Positions 1-7,582 are shown, counted from the first letter of the stretch. The stretch is 33,081 nucleotides of DNA from Burkholderiaceae bacterium (GCA_947457875.1 CANGWV010000007.1:1-33081); one strand, 5' to 3'. Made by a program: numbers and translations. Notes: generated by a model not told the origin, from the letters alone.

Positions 1-156
1 GCACTTGAGGGAGGCAGAATTCGGGGAAATGGAATTGAGTTCAAGTTTGAAGTGAATTCTAAAGAGTATTCATTCAAGGGACAAATGATCGGGTCTCAAA
101 TGAGTGGCATTCTAAATGGCGATCCTAAATTGGTGGTCAATGGTAAACGGCTTTGA
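1..156 (+). CDS. C-terminal end of a protein paralogous to the lipoprotein methyltransferase at 8626-9468 (5' truncated by window edge)
   Basis: Frame 1 is open from the first base and reads 51 residues to a TGA at 154-156. The residues include GGRIRG, a FKGQMIGSQMSGILNG segment and a final VNGKRL. They align without gaps with the last ~50 residues of the protein at 8626-9468, which has DGRIRG, FKGRVNGASMIGNLNN and VSGKR in the same order and spacing. The homology is seen directly. Whether the missing part also carries a methyltransferase domain cannot be told from here. The next gene starts about 150 bp downstream on the same strand. Confidence 0.8.
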   Translation, partial: ALEGGRIRGNGIEFKFEVNSKEYSFKGQMIGSQMSGILNGDPKLVVNGKRL

Positions 157-310
157 TCAGAGCGCCCCTGAGTCGATAGAGAGGGGGGATTGAAAACTCT
201 TGATCCCAGTCGATTCCACCTCTGGCCCACGAGGATTCTATAAACCACTTTCGGGTAGTTTTTTTATATATAGATCTGCTATAAATTACATAACTATAAA
301 TGGAGTCAGT

Positions 311-1417
311 ATGACGCAATCTTCCCGCCGTAATTTCTTGAAAACATCCGCTGCCGGCTCTCTGGCTATCGCCGGTGCTTCTGGCATTGTGACTAATCCT
401 GCTAATGCGCAAGCAACGCCTCTAAAGTCAAACATTCAAACCAGAGCCAATGAAATATCAAGCAAATTATTTGCCGATGATGGCTTAGCAATACCCATTT
501 CCACCAAGCCCATGATTTCAAGCTTTGCGAAAGGCTTGGATCGCACGATGGTGCTCGGCGGCGGCGGAGAATATTACATTGCGTGGTACTGCGGATTTTT
601 TCATGGACTTATTGAGGCAGGTTTGGATATGGCTCGACTTCCTGAGATGGTGGTTGGCACTTCCGCCGGATCTTATATGGGGTCGTCGCTGCTTTCGGGC
701 GAATTTAATCGTCTTCGCACCGAGTTTGATTTTTTTGGGAAGTTTCCCGAGATTTTTGCCAAGATTGCGCCTTTAGCTAAGCCCAATATAAGCCAGATAA
801 GAGCCGATCAAATTAATATGAGTGCAACCGATGGCAGTATTGAGACACGCAAAATAATCGGTAATGCCGCATTAGCAGCCAATAATAAATTGAATGGTGA
901 TCATGTTGAAAGGGTGGCCGCATTACTAACAGGCGATAGCAAAAAAGATTGGCCCACAAGTCGAATGTACACAACCGGTATTGATTGCTATACAGGTGAA
1001 CGCATTGTGGTGGGACAACAAACCGCCAGAAAGAATGCAATACCATTAGCGTATGGTGCGGCTGCAAGTAGCTCCCTACCAGGGGTAGCTGGACCCACAC
1101 TATTAGGGCAGCGGTATGTGATGGATGGGGGCATTTGTTCAAATCCAGCCCACGTGGATTTGGTGGCGGGCTCTAAAAGAGCGCTCATCATCACCTTAAC
1201 GGACGGGGTGACGGGTGCGATTCTGACAACAATCCCTCATCCCGTCGCGCAAAACATAGAAGACATCAAGGCGACTGGTACAAAGGTAAAGTGGATCGTT
1301 GCTGGCACACCTAAAGGCCTTAACTTACTTGACCCAAAACAAATTGCTGGGGCATTGCGCACAGGATATGACCGGGCAAAAGTGGAGGCACCAAAAATCA
1401 AAGCATTCTGGGCATGA
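311..1417 (+). CDS. Patatin-like phospholipase/acyl hydrolase with Tat signal
   Basis: Predicted serine acyl hydrolase of the patatin family, 368 residues. The start is taken at ATG 311 because a GGAG stands 6 bp upstream and the protein then opens with a twin-arginine signal (SRRNFLK at residues 5-11, an Ala/Gly-rich core, and a likely cleavage ANA-QA near 33). The open frame extends to 200, but that would bury the signal. The patatin oxyanion loop (GGGG at 83-86), nucleophile elbow GTSAG with Ser118, and catalytic Asp272 in a DGG motif are all visible. Family knowledge gives hydrolysis of acyl esters of phospholipids or related lipids; the substrate is unknown. Tat export implies folding in the cytoplasm and action in the periplasm or at the outer membrane. 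A hairpin at 1470-1490 follows but lacks a T-tract. Confidence 0.85.
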   Translation: MTQSSRRNFLKTSAAGSLAIAGASGIVTNPANAQATPLKSNIQTRANEISSKLFADDGLAIPISTKPMISSFAKGLDRTMVLGGGGEYYIAWYCGFFHGLIEAGLDMARLPEMVVGTSAGSYMGSSLLSGEFNRLRTEFDFFGKFPEIFAKIAPLAKPNISQIRADQINMSATDGSIETRKIIGNAALAANNKLNGDHVERVAALLTGDSKKDWPTSRMYTTGIDCYTGERIVVGQQTARKNAIPLAYGAAASSSLPGVAGPTLLGQRYVMDGGICSNPAHVDLVAGSKRALIITLTDGVTGAILTTIPHPVAQNIEDIKATGTKVKWIVAGTPKGLNLLDPKQIAGALRTGYDRAKVEAPKIKAFWA

Positions 1418-1576
1418 GGCTAGTATTTTTGGACTTGGTTATTTCTGCCCCGTGCCATCCAGAGTCTGAATAGTCCATTTGCTGGACTATCGATTAAAAG
1501 AGAACCAATCAGGTGGATAACTTAGTTAACCCTCTATCAAGCGCAGCTGCGAAGGCTAAAGATTACCATTCACGAG

Positions 1577-1975
1577 TTAAATCAAACCATCGTTCGTAAT
1601 TGCCAGCTCACCCCACATCACAATATCGATATCTGCCAATTGCCATCCTTTGTGCTGAAAGCCAATATCAAAGTCATCTGTAGTTTTACTGTTGTTAAAG
1701 ATAAGAGATAGGGCATCTTGTTCTTCTTTTGGCGTAGTCTCTGAAAAGTAGATGTGCTTGTTGCCTTCATCCGAAAGACGAACCTCCGAATAGTCTTGAT
1801 CGCCCACACTAATCCCTATGTGTTGTTCGTACTCGTTTAGAAAATTAGGAGGTGTATCGATCAGGAATGAGCCATTTTTCCAAAGAAATCCACAATTAAT
1901 TTCTTTATTTTCTTTGCGATAAGTCATCCGCTCCGAGATATGAAACTCACTTTTGGGGCTAATCATAAATGCCAT
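1577..1975 (-). CDS. Hypothetical protein, 132 aa
   Basis: I do not recognise this family. ATG at 1975 is preferred over the longer frame (to 2005) because AAAAGGAG lies just upstream of it on the minus strand. The protein is soluble, acidic and rich in aromatic residues, with no signal peptide or membrane segment. It contains SEFHISERMTYRKENKEIN near the start and a Trp-rich WQLADIDIVMWGELAI stretch near the end. It stands alone, facing the patatin gene, with about 280 bp between its start and the divergent bactofilin gene. Codon use looks normal for the window. The good ribosome-binding site and length support it being real. Confidence 0.65.
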   Translation of the reverse strand: MAFMISPKSEFHISERMTYRKENKEINCGFLWKNGSFLIDTPPNFLNEYEQHIGISVGDQDYSEVRLSDEGNKHIYFSETTPKEEQDALSLIFNNSKTTDDFDIGFQHKGWQLADIDIVMWGELAITNDGLI

Positions 1976-2252
1976 GGCTACTCCTTTTAGGAATGACGGC
2001 GACAAGACAAGTTATCAGATTCAGAGATAAATGTGAATAAATTAGTTTATAGAGTATTGCTAGTAAAAAAAGTAGCAGATTTCCAGTCTAGAAAGCGTTA
2101 TTTCAAAGAAAAGTGCTGTATTCACCCAACAGCCAATAGAGTTGCCGGAGTTTCAAATCTAGAATCATAAAAAAATAAAGCCTTCGTTCGCAATACCAAT
2201 TAAACAAAGAAGACGAATAGGCTCTATTAAATAAAGCCGTGGAGCGAGAAAA

Positions 2253-2687
2253 ATGTATAAAAAAACCACAAAATTAACCGCGCACCAAAACATTAAATAC
2301 ACCAATGAAATTGGCGCCGGATCAAGCATTCTTGGAAACCTTGAAGGAGTGGGTAACTATAAAATTGCTGGCGGTTTATTGGGCAACATTTCTGAGGCCT
2401 CATCGGCGGGCGCAACTTTGGTCATTGATCAAGGGGGATACGTCCAAGGCGACATTCAGTACTCCAACTTGATCGTTATTGGAACAGTGGATGGCTCCAT
2501 CGACGTAAGCAGCCGAATTGAGGTATATCCCAGCGCTGTAATACGGGGGAATATTAAATACAAGCAATTGAATATCCATCCCGACGCTAAAGTGAACGGC
2601 AGAATAACCTGCTCGAATTTGCAGGACAAAGACCAGGATTTAGCGGAAGTAATCAATTTAAGCACTGCGTCAAAAACAGGCACCTAA
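2253..2687 (+). CDS. Bactofilin (polymer-forming cytoskeletal protein)
   Basis: Bactofilin/DUF583 family, 144 residues. After a ~20-residue leader comes a repetitive beta-helix pattern of short Gly/Ile/Val strands at regular spacing (GNLEGVG, GGLLGNI, GGYVQGDI, GTVDGSI, AVIRGNIKY, AKVNGRI) over residues 22-120, then a short polar tail. Family members self-assemble without nucleotide into filaments that organise cell shape or place cell-wall enzymes. Here the gene is solitary, with no neighbouring M23 peptidase, which is a frequent partner. GGAGCGAG about 10 bp before the ATG can serve as the ribosome-binding site. Confidence 0.85.
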   Translation: MYKKTTKLTAHQNIKYTNEIGAGSSILGNLEGVGNYKIAGGLLGNISEASSAGATLVIDQGGYVQGDIQYSNLIVIGTVDGSIDVSSRIEVYPSAVIRGNIKYKQLNIHPDAKVNGRITCSNLQDKDQDLAEVINLSTASKTGT

Positions 2688-2999
2688 GCCAACCATTAAA
2701 GGATAACTTTCCCCCAGCGTAGGGCTGGGAGAATTAAATCTTCAAAATGGTGAGGCGGATGTCGAATTGGATATCATTTAAAACTAAGGTAGTTCGAGTA
2801 AATCACCGATATTTCGTTTGCCTTAAGGCTAAGAAAATAAACTCAGCTTAATACCTGCGTTCATCAAAAAATAGGGCGCAACACTCCGTCATCAAGTGCT
2901 AACTAATTAATCGCTAAGAAAATAATTCCCTGCTAGATGCAGGATATATTCTGAGCCCGGACTATTATTGGGGCGTCTCTTCGTTGATGTTAAGGTTTG
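2688..2999. other. Non-coding stretch between bactofilin and a small Cys-rich ORF
   Basis: No convincing gene is seen. It holds one hairpin at 2713-2729 (CCCAGC/GCTGGG, 5-nt loop) just after the bactofilin stop. No T-tract follows, so it is at best a weak 3'-end structure. The remainder is AT-rich, with stops in all frames, and presumably contains the promoter of the next small gene. Confidence 0.4.
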
Positions 3000-3002
3000 A
3001 TG

Positions 3003-3170
3003 ATGGACTGTAAAAAATGCCAATTTTTCTATATCACCTGGGACAAGAAGTTTCCCTATGGCTGTAAGCTGTATGAAATTAAATCCAAGACAACTCCAGA
3101 CGCCCAAGTTTTAATAAATACTGGAATTGCCTGTCTGGGCTATCAACCCAAAACCTCAAAGAATCCCTAA
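3003..3170 (+). CDS. Small Cys-rich conserved-type protein, 55 aa
   Basis: The frame begins with tandem ATGs at 3000 and 3003 preceded by AAGG, and ends at TAA 3168-3170. The product begins MDCKKCQFFYITWD and later carries FPYGC and GIACLGY. That gives four cysteines in a CxxC...C...C pattern with an aromatic ITWD-type core, suggesting a small metal-binding or disulfide-stabilised fold. From memory, short proteins of this pattern occur across proteobacteria, sometimes labelled as uracil-DNA glycosylase fragments; no glycosylase motif is present, so I would not transfer that name. It lies about 70 bp upstream of the FNR box of the cytochrome operon. Confidence 0.6.
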   Translation: MDCKKCQFFYITWDKKFPYGCKLYEIKSKTTPDAQVLINTGIACLGYQPKTSKNP

Positions 3171-3200
3171 GCTCAGCATCCTTTAAGTGATGGCCGTAAG

Positions 3201-3249
3201 AAATCAAATGCGATAGCGCTTACAACGACCTTACTCTTTCATTTGATTT
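3201..3249. repeat. Perfect 10-bp inverted repeat upstream of the SHP operon
   Basis: AAATCAAATG at 3201-3210 is the exact reverse complement of CATTTGATTT at 3240-3249, with 29 bp between. The right arm runs into the FNR box. The left arm contains an ATCAA half-site. It could be a second, partial regulator contact or a hairpin. Confidence 0.55.
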
Positions 3250-3256
3250 AAATCAA
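3243..3256 (+). promoter_or_regulatory. FNR/ANR box, perfect consensus
   Basis: TTGATTTAAATCAA matches the FNR/ANR consensus TTGAT-N4-ATCAA at every defined base. Its centre is about 90 bp before the ATG of the cytochrome operon. A class II arrangement (centre near -41.5) would place transcription start near 3291, with a weak -10-like TATTGC at 3278-3283. FNR-type proteins bind this site as [4Fe-4S] dimers under low oxygen and usually activate from this distance. The site is seen; the regulator and direction of effect are inferred. Confidence 0.75.
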
Positions 3257-3339
3257 CCGGGGAGACATTATTATTTTTATTGCAGTAATGGAGCCTAAAT
3301 AGAGCGCATACTGGAAAAAAGTAAGCGAGGTACCGCATC

Positions 3340-3723
3340 ATGATTAAAAAAGCATTTCTAGTTTTAGTAATGATGGGTTTAGTAAAGGCGACATTCTCTG
3401 CGACCCCTCAAGCATTATTGATGGGTTACGAAGCTTTATCGAGTAAAGCATCATCAGCCCGTGGGGAGCAATTCTTTAATGCGAAGCATGGCAAGGAATG
3501 GAGCTGCGCTTCATGCCATGAAAATCCCCCCAATCACGATACCAAGCATATTGTTACTGGTAAGGTCATTAAACCTTTATCCCCCAACACGAATCCAGAG
3601 CGATTTGTTGATCAGGCCAAGGCCGACAAGTGGTTTAAGCGTAATTGCAATGATGTCTTGGCTCGCGAATGTACTGCCCAAGAAAAAGCGGATGTGCTTG
3701 CTTGGTTAATGACGGTCAAATAA
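3340..3723 (+). CDS. shp: SHP-type monohaem cytochrome c (DUF1924)
   Basis: A 127-residue periplasmic cytochrome of the DUF1924 / 'sphaeroides haem protein' family. It has a signal peptide (residues 1-~20, ATFSA), one CASCH haem site (Cys56, Cys59, His60) and the segment WFKRNCNDVLAREC at 98-111. In Rhodobacter sphaeroides SHP the sixth haem ligand is an Asn followed by a Cys that forms a disulfide; Asn102, Cys103 and Cys111 here fit that pattern. SHP binds O2 and small ligands in its reduced state. It is the first gene of an operon with a dihaem cytochrome (8-bp gap) and a cytochrome b, the same order as the Rhodobacter locus. A perfect FNR box upstream suggests low-oxygen induction. Confidence 0.85.
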   Translation: MIKKAFLVLVMMGLVKATFSATPQALLMGYEALSSKASSARGEQFFNAKHGKEWSCASCHENPPNHDTKHIVTGKVIKPLSPNTNPERFVDQAKADKWFKRNCNDVLARECTAQEKADVLAWLMTVK

Positions 3724-3730
3724 GGCTTAT

Positions 3731-4189
3731 ATGAAGATGTACTTTCTCATGCCATTCTTGACACTCTTGGCAATACCAGTTTCTGCCGCAAAAATGACCA
3801 TGCCATCGGATGCCCCCAAGTCGTATGAGACCGAATGCGCAAGTTGCCATATGGCATATCCGCCTGGATTACTGGGTCAGAAAAATTGGCAAAACATAAT
3901 GTCGGGCCTTAATAAACACTTTGGTACAGATGCAAGCCTTGACGCAAAAACACAAGCGGAGATTACCCAGTGGCTGATAAAAAATGCGGCCACTAGGGAA
4001 AAGTATGCCGCTTTTGCTCCGGAGAATCGAATTACTAAAACAGCGTGGTTTATTCGTAAGCACGATGAAGTAGGGGCTGATGTATGGAAGAGGGCCGGAG
4101 TCAAGAGCCCAGCAAACTGCTCCGCTTGTCATGCGGATGCAGCGAAAGGGGATTTTGAGGAAGACCGTGTTCGGATACCAGCAAAATGA
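3731..4189 (+). CDS. Dihaem cytochrome c (DHC family)
   Basis: A 152-residue periplasmic c-type cytochrome with signal peptide (residues 1-20, VSAA) and two haem sites: CASCH at 36-40 and CSACH at 130-134. The conserved YPPGLLGQ-type stretch follows the first site. It matches the small dihaem cytochrome family (DHC) known as the electron donor to SHP. It sits between the SHP and cytochrome b genes; its last codons overlap the start of the cytochrome b gene (ATGA type), so translation is likely coupled. Inferred role: carry electrons from the membrane cytochrome b to SHP. Confidence 0.85.
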   Translation: MKMYFLMPFLTLLAIPVSAAKMTMPSDAPKSYETECASCHMAYPPGLLGQKNWQNIMSGLNKHFGTDASLDAKTQAEITQWLIKNAATREKYAAFAPENRITKTAWFIRKHDEVGADVWKRAGVKSPANCSACHADAAKGDFEEDRVRIPAK

Positions 4190-4833
4190 ATACCTCAGAT
4201 AAAAAACAATCCGTTCTTGTGTGGGACTTTCCCGTCCGGGTTTTTCATTGGCTTTTAGTGATTTCATTTACGGGCGCTTGGCTCACATCGGAGGGCGAGG
4301 CGTTCCAACTGATTCACTATGCATTCGGCTATTCGGCTTGCGCCATCATTCTATTTAGAATAATTTGGGGAATAGTGGGCACTCGGTATGCCCGGTTTAC
4401 CGAGTTTGTTAAAGGCCCGGCTGAAACATGGCAGTACATCAAGTCCTTATTAGTAGGAAAACAGGCCGTGAGCCCTGGGCATAATCCTGTGGGCGCCTTG
4501 GTAATGATTTCATTGGTGATTTTGATCCTACTAATTGACTTGACGGGCTATTGGATTGTCAAGGATGTTCTTGGGAGTTTAATGAGCGGGGCGCATGAAG
4601 CAATCTCCAATCTCGCATTTGGCTTCGTTTTACTGCACGTTGCCGCCGCAATCATCATGAGCTTTGTACAAAAAGAAAATTTAGTGAAATCCATGTTTAC
4701 GGGCATAAAACAAGGATCCCCGGAGCAAGCAATTCGCTATCCAATGTACATTGTTGGTATGGGCCTGACCCTTGCATACATGTATTGTTTTTATTTAGTC
4801 GTTAGTGGCTCTTTGCCAAGCCTAACGCAGTAA
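4186..4833 (+). CDS. Cytochrome b561-type integral membrane protein
   Basis: A 215-residue protein opening with VWDFPVRVFHWLLV, the typical first haem-ligating helix of the bacterial cytochrome b561/Ni-Fe hydrogenase b-type family. Four hydrophobic helices lie at about 15-35, 45-62, 102-125 and 140-162, with a further one at 185-208. Likely haem b ligands include His20, His43 and a His in LLHVAAA near 150. It overlaps the preceding dihaem cytochrome gene by 4 bp. Inferred role: oxidise quinol and pass electrons to the dihaem cytochrome and SHP in the periplasm. Confidence 0.85.
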   Translation: MNTSDKKQSVLVWDFPVRVFHWLLVISFTGAWLTSEGEAFQLIHYAFGYSACAIILFRIIWGIVGTRYARFTEFVKGPAETWQYIKSLLVGKQAVSPGHNPVGALVMISLVILILLIDLTGYWIVKDVLGSLMSGAHEAISNLAFGFVLLHVAAAIIMSFVQKENLVKSMFTGIKQGSPEQAIRYPMYIVGMGLTLAYMYCFYLVVSGSLPSLTQ

Positions 4834-4981
4834 GTAAGTTAAAGCACAGCCAGCCTAGTGCCAGCATCCTGCTAGTCGCCATGATTTAGGAGGAGAGGGC
4901 TTCTGTACCCTGTTTGTTTCTATCCTTGCCATAGCGCATGGAAACCTGCCCGATTTTCTAAGAGTAGTAATATTTAGCTTA

Positions 4982-6400
4982 ATGAAATACGCCAATGAAA
5001 TATTCTTCTTTGTTGTTGCTCTAATCGCATGGGGATTGCTGTACGGTTCACGATTTATATTAACGCTGGGCAAAGCAAGCCAAGCAGAAAAGCTATGGCT
5101 AACCGCCCTTACGCTGACTGCCTCTTCATTTACGATCTTCGCAGCAGCATCAACCCTATCCTTATCTTTGCTGACATTAGCAAACACCTTTTTTATTGCG
5201 AGCTTTATTTACTTTGGCTTATTTTGCCGATCCCTAAACGGCCCGGTAACGAAAAATGTGCATTTTATTGTAGTTGCAGGCCTCTTGGTCTTCGCCGCTG
5301 TATTTGAATACTTAAGACAAAACGGATTATTTATACACAGGGTTGGTTTGATCAGCCTAATCGGAGCATCTTGTTTTGTCTGGGAGCTAAAGGAGTTAAG
5401 GCGTCTAAAAGGAATTCAATCCACCCAACTCCGATTTTTGGTTTATACCATTGCGATCGAATTAGTCCTTACCATCGCCAGGCTTGTCGCTTTGTACATT
5501 GATGGTGGGCTAAATACTCCAAACTTGTATCAAGAGGGTGTCATTAGCTCCTCTATTCGGTGGGCGTGGCTTGGTATAACAATCCTGTCACATGTTGCAG
5601 TTCTTGGTTACTGGCTAGAAAAAATAAGCCTTGAAAAGACCCAAGCAATACAAGAGAGCTCCAGAATTAGTGCGCTGTTAAAAGAAAAAGAGCGCCTTAT
5701 TTATGGACTACTCAAGGCCAATAAGACCGCGGCTACCGGCGCTTTATCGGCATCGATTGCACATGAACTCAATCAGCCGCTTGGGGCATCTAATCTCAAT
5801 ATTCAGTTTCTCAAAATGAAATTAGAAAAAGGCATCCTCAATCCAGAGCTAGGTAAGGAGATTTTAGATTCCCTAGAGGCCGACAACCAGCGCGCAGCAT
5901 CTATTGTTAAATCACTAAGATCAATATTTGCCGAAGGTGAGTCGAGCACCGAAAAGGTTCGAATGGGCGATTTGATATCCAATGTATTGGATATTGTTAC
6001 GCCAGAACTAAAGTCAAAGAATATCCAAATTCAACTTCGAGCAGATGATCGATTGGCGATTAAGGTTAATCCAGCCGAAATTGAACAAGTGATATTGAAC
6101 TTGCTGAATAACGCCATACAATCCTTAGCAAACTCAGGAACATTACTGCGCCGGATTACCATCGAAGCCACTCAATCTGGCCGGTTGGCACGCCTCAGCA
6201 TTTCTGACAATGGGGGTGGTGTGTCTGCTGAATTTAGGCCCCAGCTATTTGAATTGCTCAGTACCACCAAACAATCCGGCATGGGTTTGGGTTTGTGGCT
6301 TTGTAAGCATATTGTCACTCGGTATGGCGGTTCAATTCATTACGAAGATGCCCTTGGCGGCGGCGCTACATTTGTATTTGAGCTCCCTTCAGCATCCTAG
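4982..6400 (+). CDS. Membrane sensor histidine kinase (orphan)
   Basis: A 472-residue kinase. About seven hydrophobic helices span residues 5-210, then a short coiled linker (211-250), then a HisKA segment with phospho-acceptor His261 in IAHELNQPLG. The HATPase_c domain shows the N box NLLNNAIQ (373-380), the D-box DNGGG (409-413) and GMGLGL (433-438). All catalytic motifs are intact. HELNQPL is typical of FixL/DctB-like kinases. No response regulator gene is adjacent. The gene lies 148 bp after the SHP/DHC/cytochrome b operon. SHP loci in other bacteria are reported to be linked to two-component genes, so a redox-sensing role is plausible but inferred. No clear ribosome-binding site precedes the chosen ATG. 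Confidence 0.85.
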   Translation: MKYANEIFFFVVALIAWGLLYGSRFILTLGKASQAEKLWLTALTLTASSFTIFAAASTLSLSLLTLANTFFIASFIYFGLFCRSLNGPVTKNVHFIVVAGLLVFAAVFEYLRQNGLFIHRVGLISLIGASCFVWELKELRRLKGIQSTQLRFLVYTIAIELVLTIARLVALYIDGGLNTPNLYQEGVISSSIRWAWLGITILSHVAVLGYWLEKISLEKTQAIQESSRISALLKEKERLIYGLLKANKTAATGALSASIAHELNQPLGASNLNIQFLKMKLEKGILNPELGKEILDSLEADNQRAASIVKSLRSIFAEGESSTEKVRMGDLISNVLDIVTPELKSKNIQIQLRADDRLAIKVNPAEIEQVILNLLNNAIQSLANSGTLLRRITIEATQSGRLARLSISDNGGGVSAEFRPQLFELLSTTKQSGMGLGLWLCKHIVTRYGGSIHYEDALGGGATFVFELPSAS

Positions 6401-6447
6401 TAGATGGGCCCGCTAAGAAATACCAAATGATTTTGTAGAATGGCTAT

Positions 6448-7011
6448 ATGACCAACCTTAATCAGCTGCCTAGCGACTTACCCATTCCGCACAATGATGG
6501 TTCAACCAATCATTTGAAGGGCATGAAATTACCTAATGTTTCTTTGAATGCCACCAATGGTAAGGCCATCAATTTTGGAGACATCAAAGGTAAATTGGTG
6601 ATCTACTGCTATCCCATGACAGGGCAGCCAAATGTTGCTTTACCCGATGGTTGGGATCAAATTCCCGGAGCACGGGGGTGCACACCTCAAAGTTGTTCCT
6701 ATCGCGATCACTATCAAGAACTAAAAGCGCTGGGCGCAGAGGTGGTCGGCTTGAGTGTTCAGTCTACTGAGTATCAAAAAGAGATGAGTGATCGACTTCA
6801 CCTGCCATTTTCTGTGGTGAGTGATGAAGGCTATCAATTTCAAAAGGCATTGAATATGCCAACTTTTGAGGCCGCCGGCATGACGCTGTTAAAGCGAGTC
6901 ACGCTCATTGCAAATAATGGCGTGATTGAAGCGGTGCACTACCCCATCTTCCCAAGCGATAGTGACCCAGCCTGGGTAATGAACTATTTAAAAACCCATT
7001 CAGTTGCTTAG
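6448..7011 (+). CDS. Peroxiredoxin (AhpC/TSA, BCP-like)
   Basis: A 187-residue thioredoxin-fold peroxidase. The core shows KLVIYCYPMTG (49-59) and GCTPQSCSYRD (77-87), which matches the BCP/PrxQ pattern CTxxxCxxRD. Cys78 is the likely peroxidatic and Cys83 the resolving residue. Between the YPMTG strand and Cys78 lies a longer segment (QPNVALPDGWDQIPGAR) than in usual BCP, where the loop is about 4-6 residues. A further Cys54 is present. Predicted to reduce H2O2 or organic peroxides in the cytoplasm (no signal peptide). It follows the histidine kinase by ~50 bp on the same strand and converges with the cupin gene. Confidence 0.85.
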   Translation: MTNLNQLPSDLPIPHNDGSTNHLKGMKLPNVSLNATNGKAINFGDIKGKLVIYCYPMTGQPNVALPDGWDQIPGARGCTPQSCSYRDHYQELKALGAEVVGLSVQSTEYQKEMSDRLHLPFSVVSDEGYQFQKALNMPTFEAAGMTLLKRVTLIANNGVIEAVHYPIFPSDSDPAWVMNYLKTHSVA

Positions 7012-7038
7012 TCTAGGGCGGCCCCAGTTGCTTGATTG

Positions 7039-7527
7039 CTAGACTCTAGTGAGTGCATGTATTGCCTTAATGTGTTTTTCGGATGTTCCGTAGCGATCCA
7101 GAAGCAGTTGCCGCTGCCCCATTTCAAACTCAGTAAACGTAAATGCAGGCCCGACCACACAGCTGACTAAGCAAAAGGAGTCGGCTCGAATGGGTTTTGC
7201 GGCAAACCAAGTGCCAGCAGGGATCGTTGCTTGAAACTGCATGGACTCCAGGCCAATCTGAACCGCAGTTAACTTATTTTGCGGATCAAAGTAGTGGATG
7301 GCGATATCACAGCCCAAATGAAAGAACCAGGTCTCATCAGACTGAATGCGATGCCATGCTGAAAAATCGTGCCCCGATAAAAGGTAGTAAATGCTGGAAT
7401 AGGCATTCTTGCTATTGCCATTGGCCTCCGTTACAAGGGGGCTTGCCCGATGCATTTCACGGTAGAAACCGCCTTCTGGGTGGGGTTGCAGCTGAAGTAC
7501 GTCAATTACGGCGTTTATGTCGTTCAT
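7039..7527 (-). CDS. Cupin-fold protein, DUF985 family
   Basis: A 162-residue protein of the RmlC-like cupin DUF985 family. The N-terminus has LQPHPEGGFYRE (residues ~12-23), the hallmark of the family, followed by SSIYYLL, WHRIQSDETWFFHLG and the late conserved block CLVSCVVGPAFTFTEFEM. Start ATG 7527 is preferred; the open frame runs on to 7629 but that part lies over the glycine riboswitch on the other strand. Some characterised relatives are sugar epimerase-like or bind small ligands; no substrate can be assigned. Its start is divergent from the riboswitch transcript with about 55 bp between. Confidence 0.8.
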   Translation of the reverse strand: MNDINAVIDVLQLQPHPEGGFYREMHRASPLVTEANGNSKNAYSSIYYLLSGHDFSAWHRIQSDETWFFHLGCDIAIHYFDPQNKLTAVQIGLESMQFQATIPAGTWFAAKPIRADSFCLVSCVVGPAFTFTEFEMGQRQLLLDRYGTSEKHIKAIHALTRV

Positions 7528-7582
7528 AAAGGAATGCCTTTTCCATATACCCAATTCGATAAAAGTACGATAAACTGTTTGC

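Noticed and set aside
813-1142. 109-aa minus-strand ORF inside the patatin-like gene
   Set aside because: It is antisense to a clear gene, His/Tyr/Cys-rich without domain character, and has no ribosome-binding site.
1470-1490. Hairpin after the patatin-like gene as terminator
   Set aside because: The 8-bp stem is good but no T-tract follows, so I did not list it as a terminator.
4855-5187. 110-aa minus-strand ORF over the start of the histidine kinase
   Set aside because: It mostly covers the kinase's first helices in antisense and shows no family motif.
7010-7045. AGTCTAG/CTAGACT inverted repeat between the peroxiredoxin and cupin stops
   Set aside because: Only 7 bp with a 22-nt loop and no T-run; likely chance.
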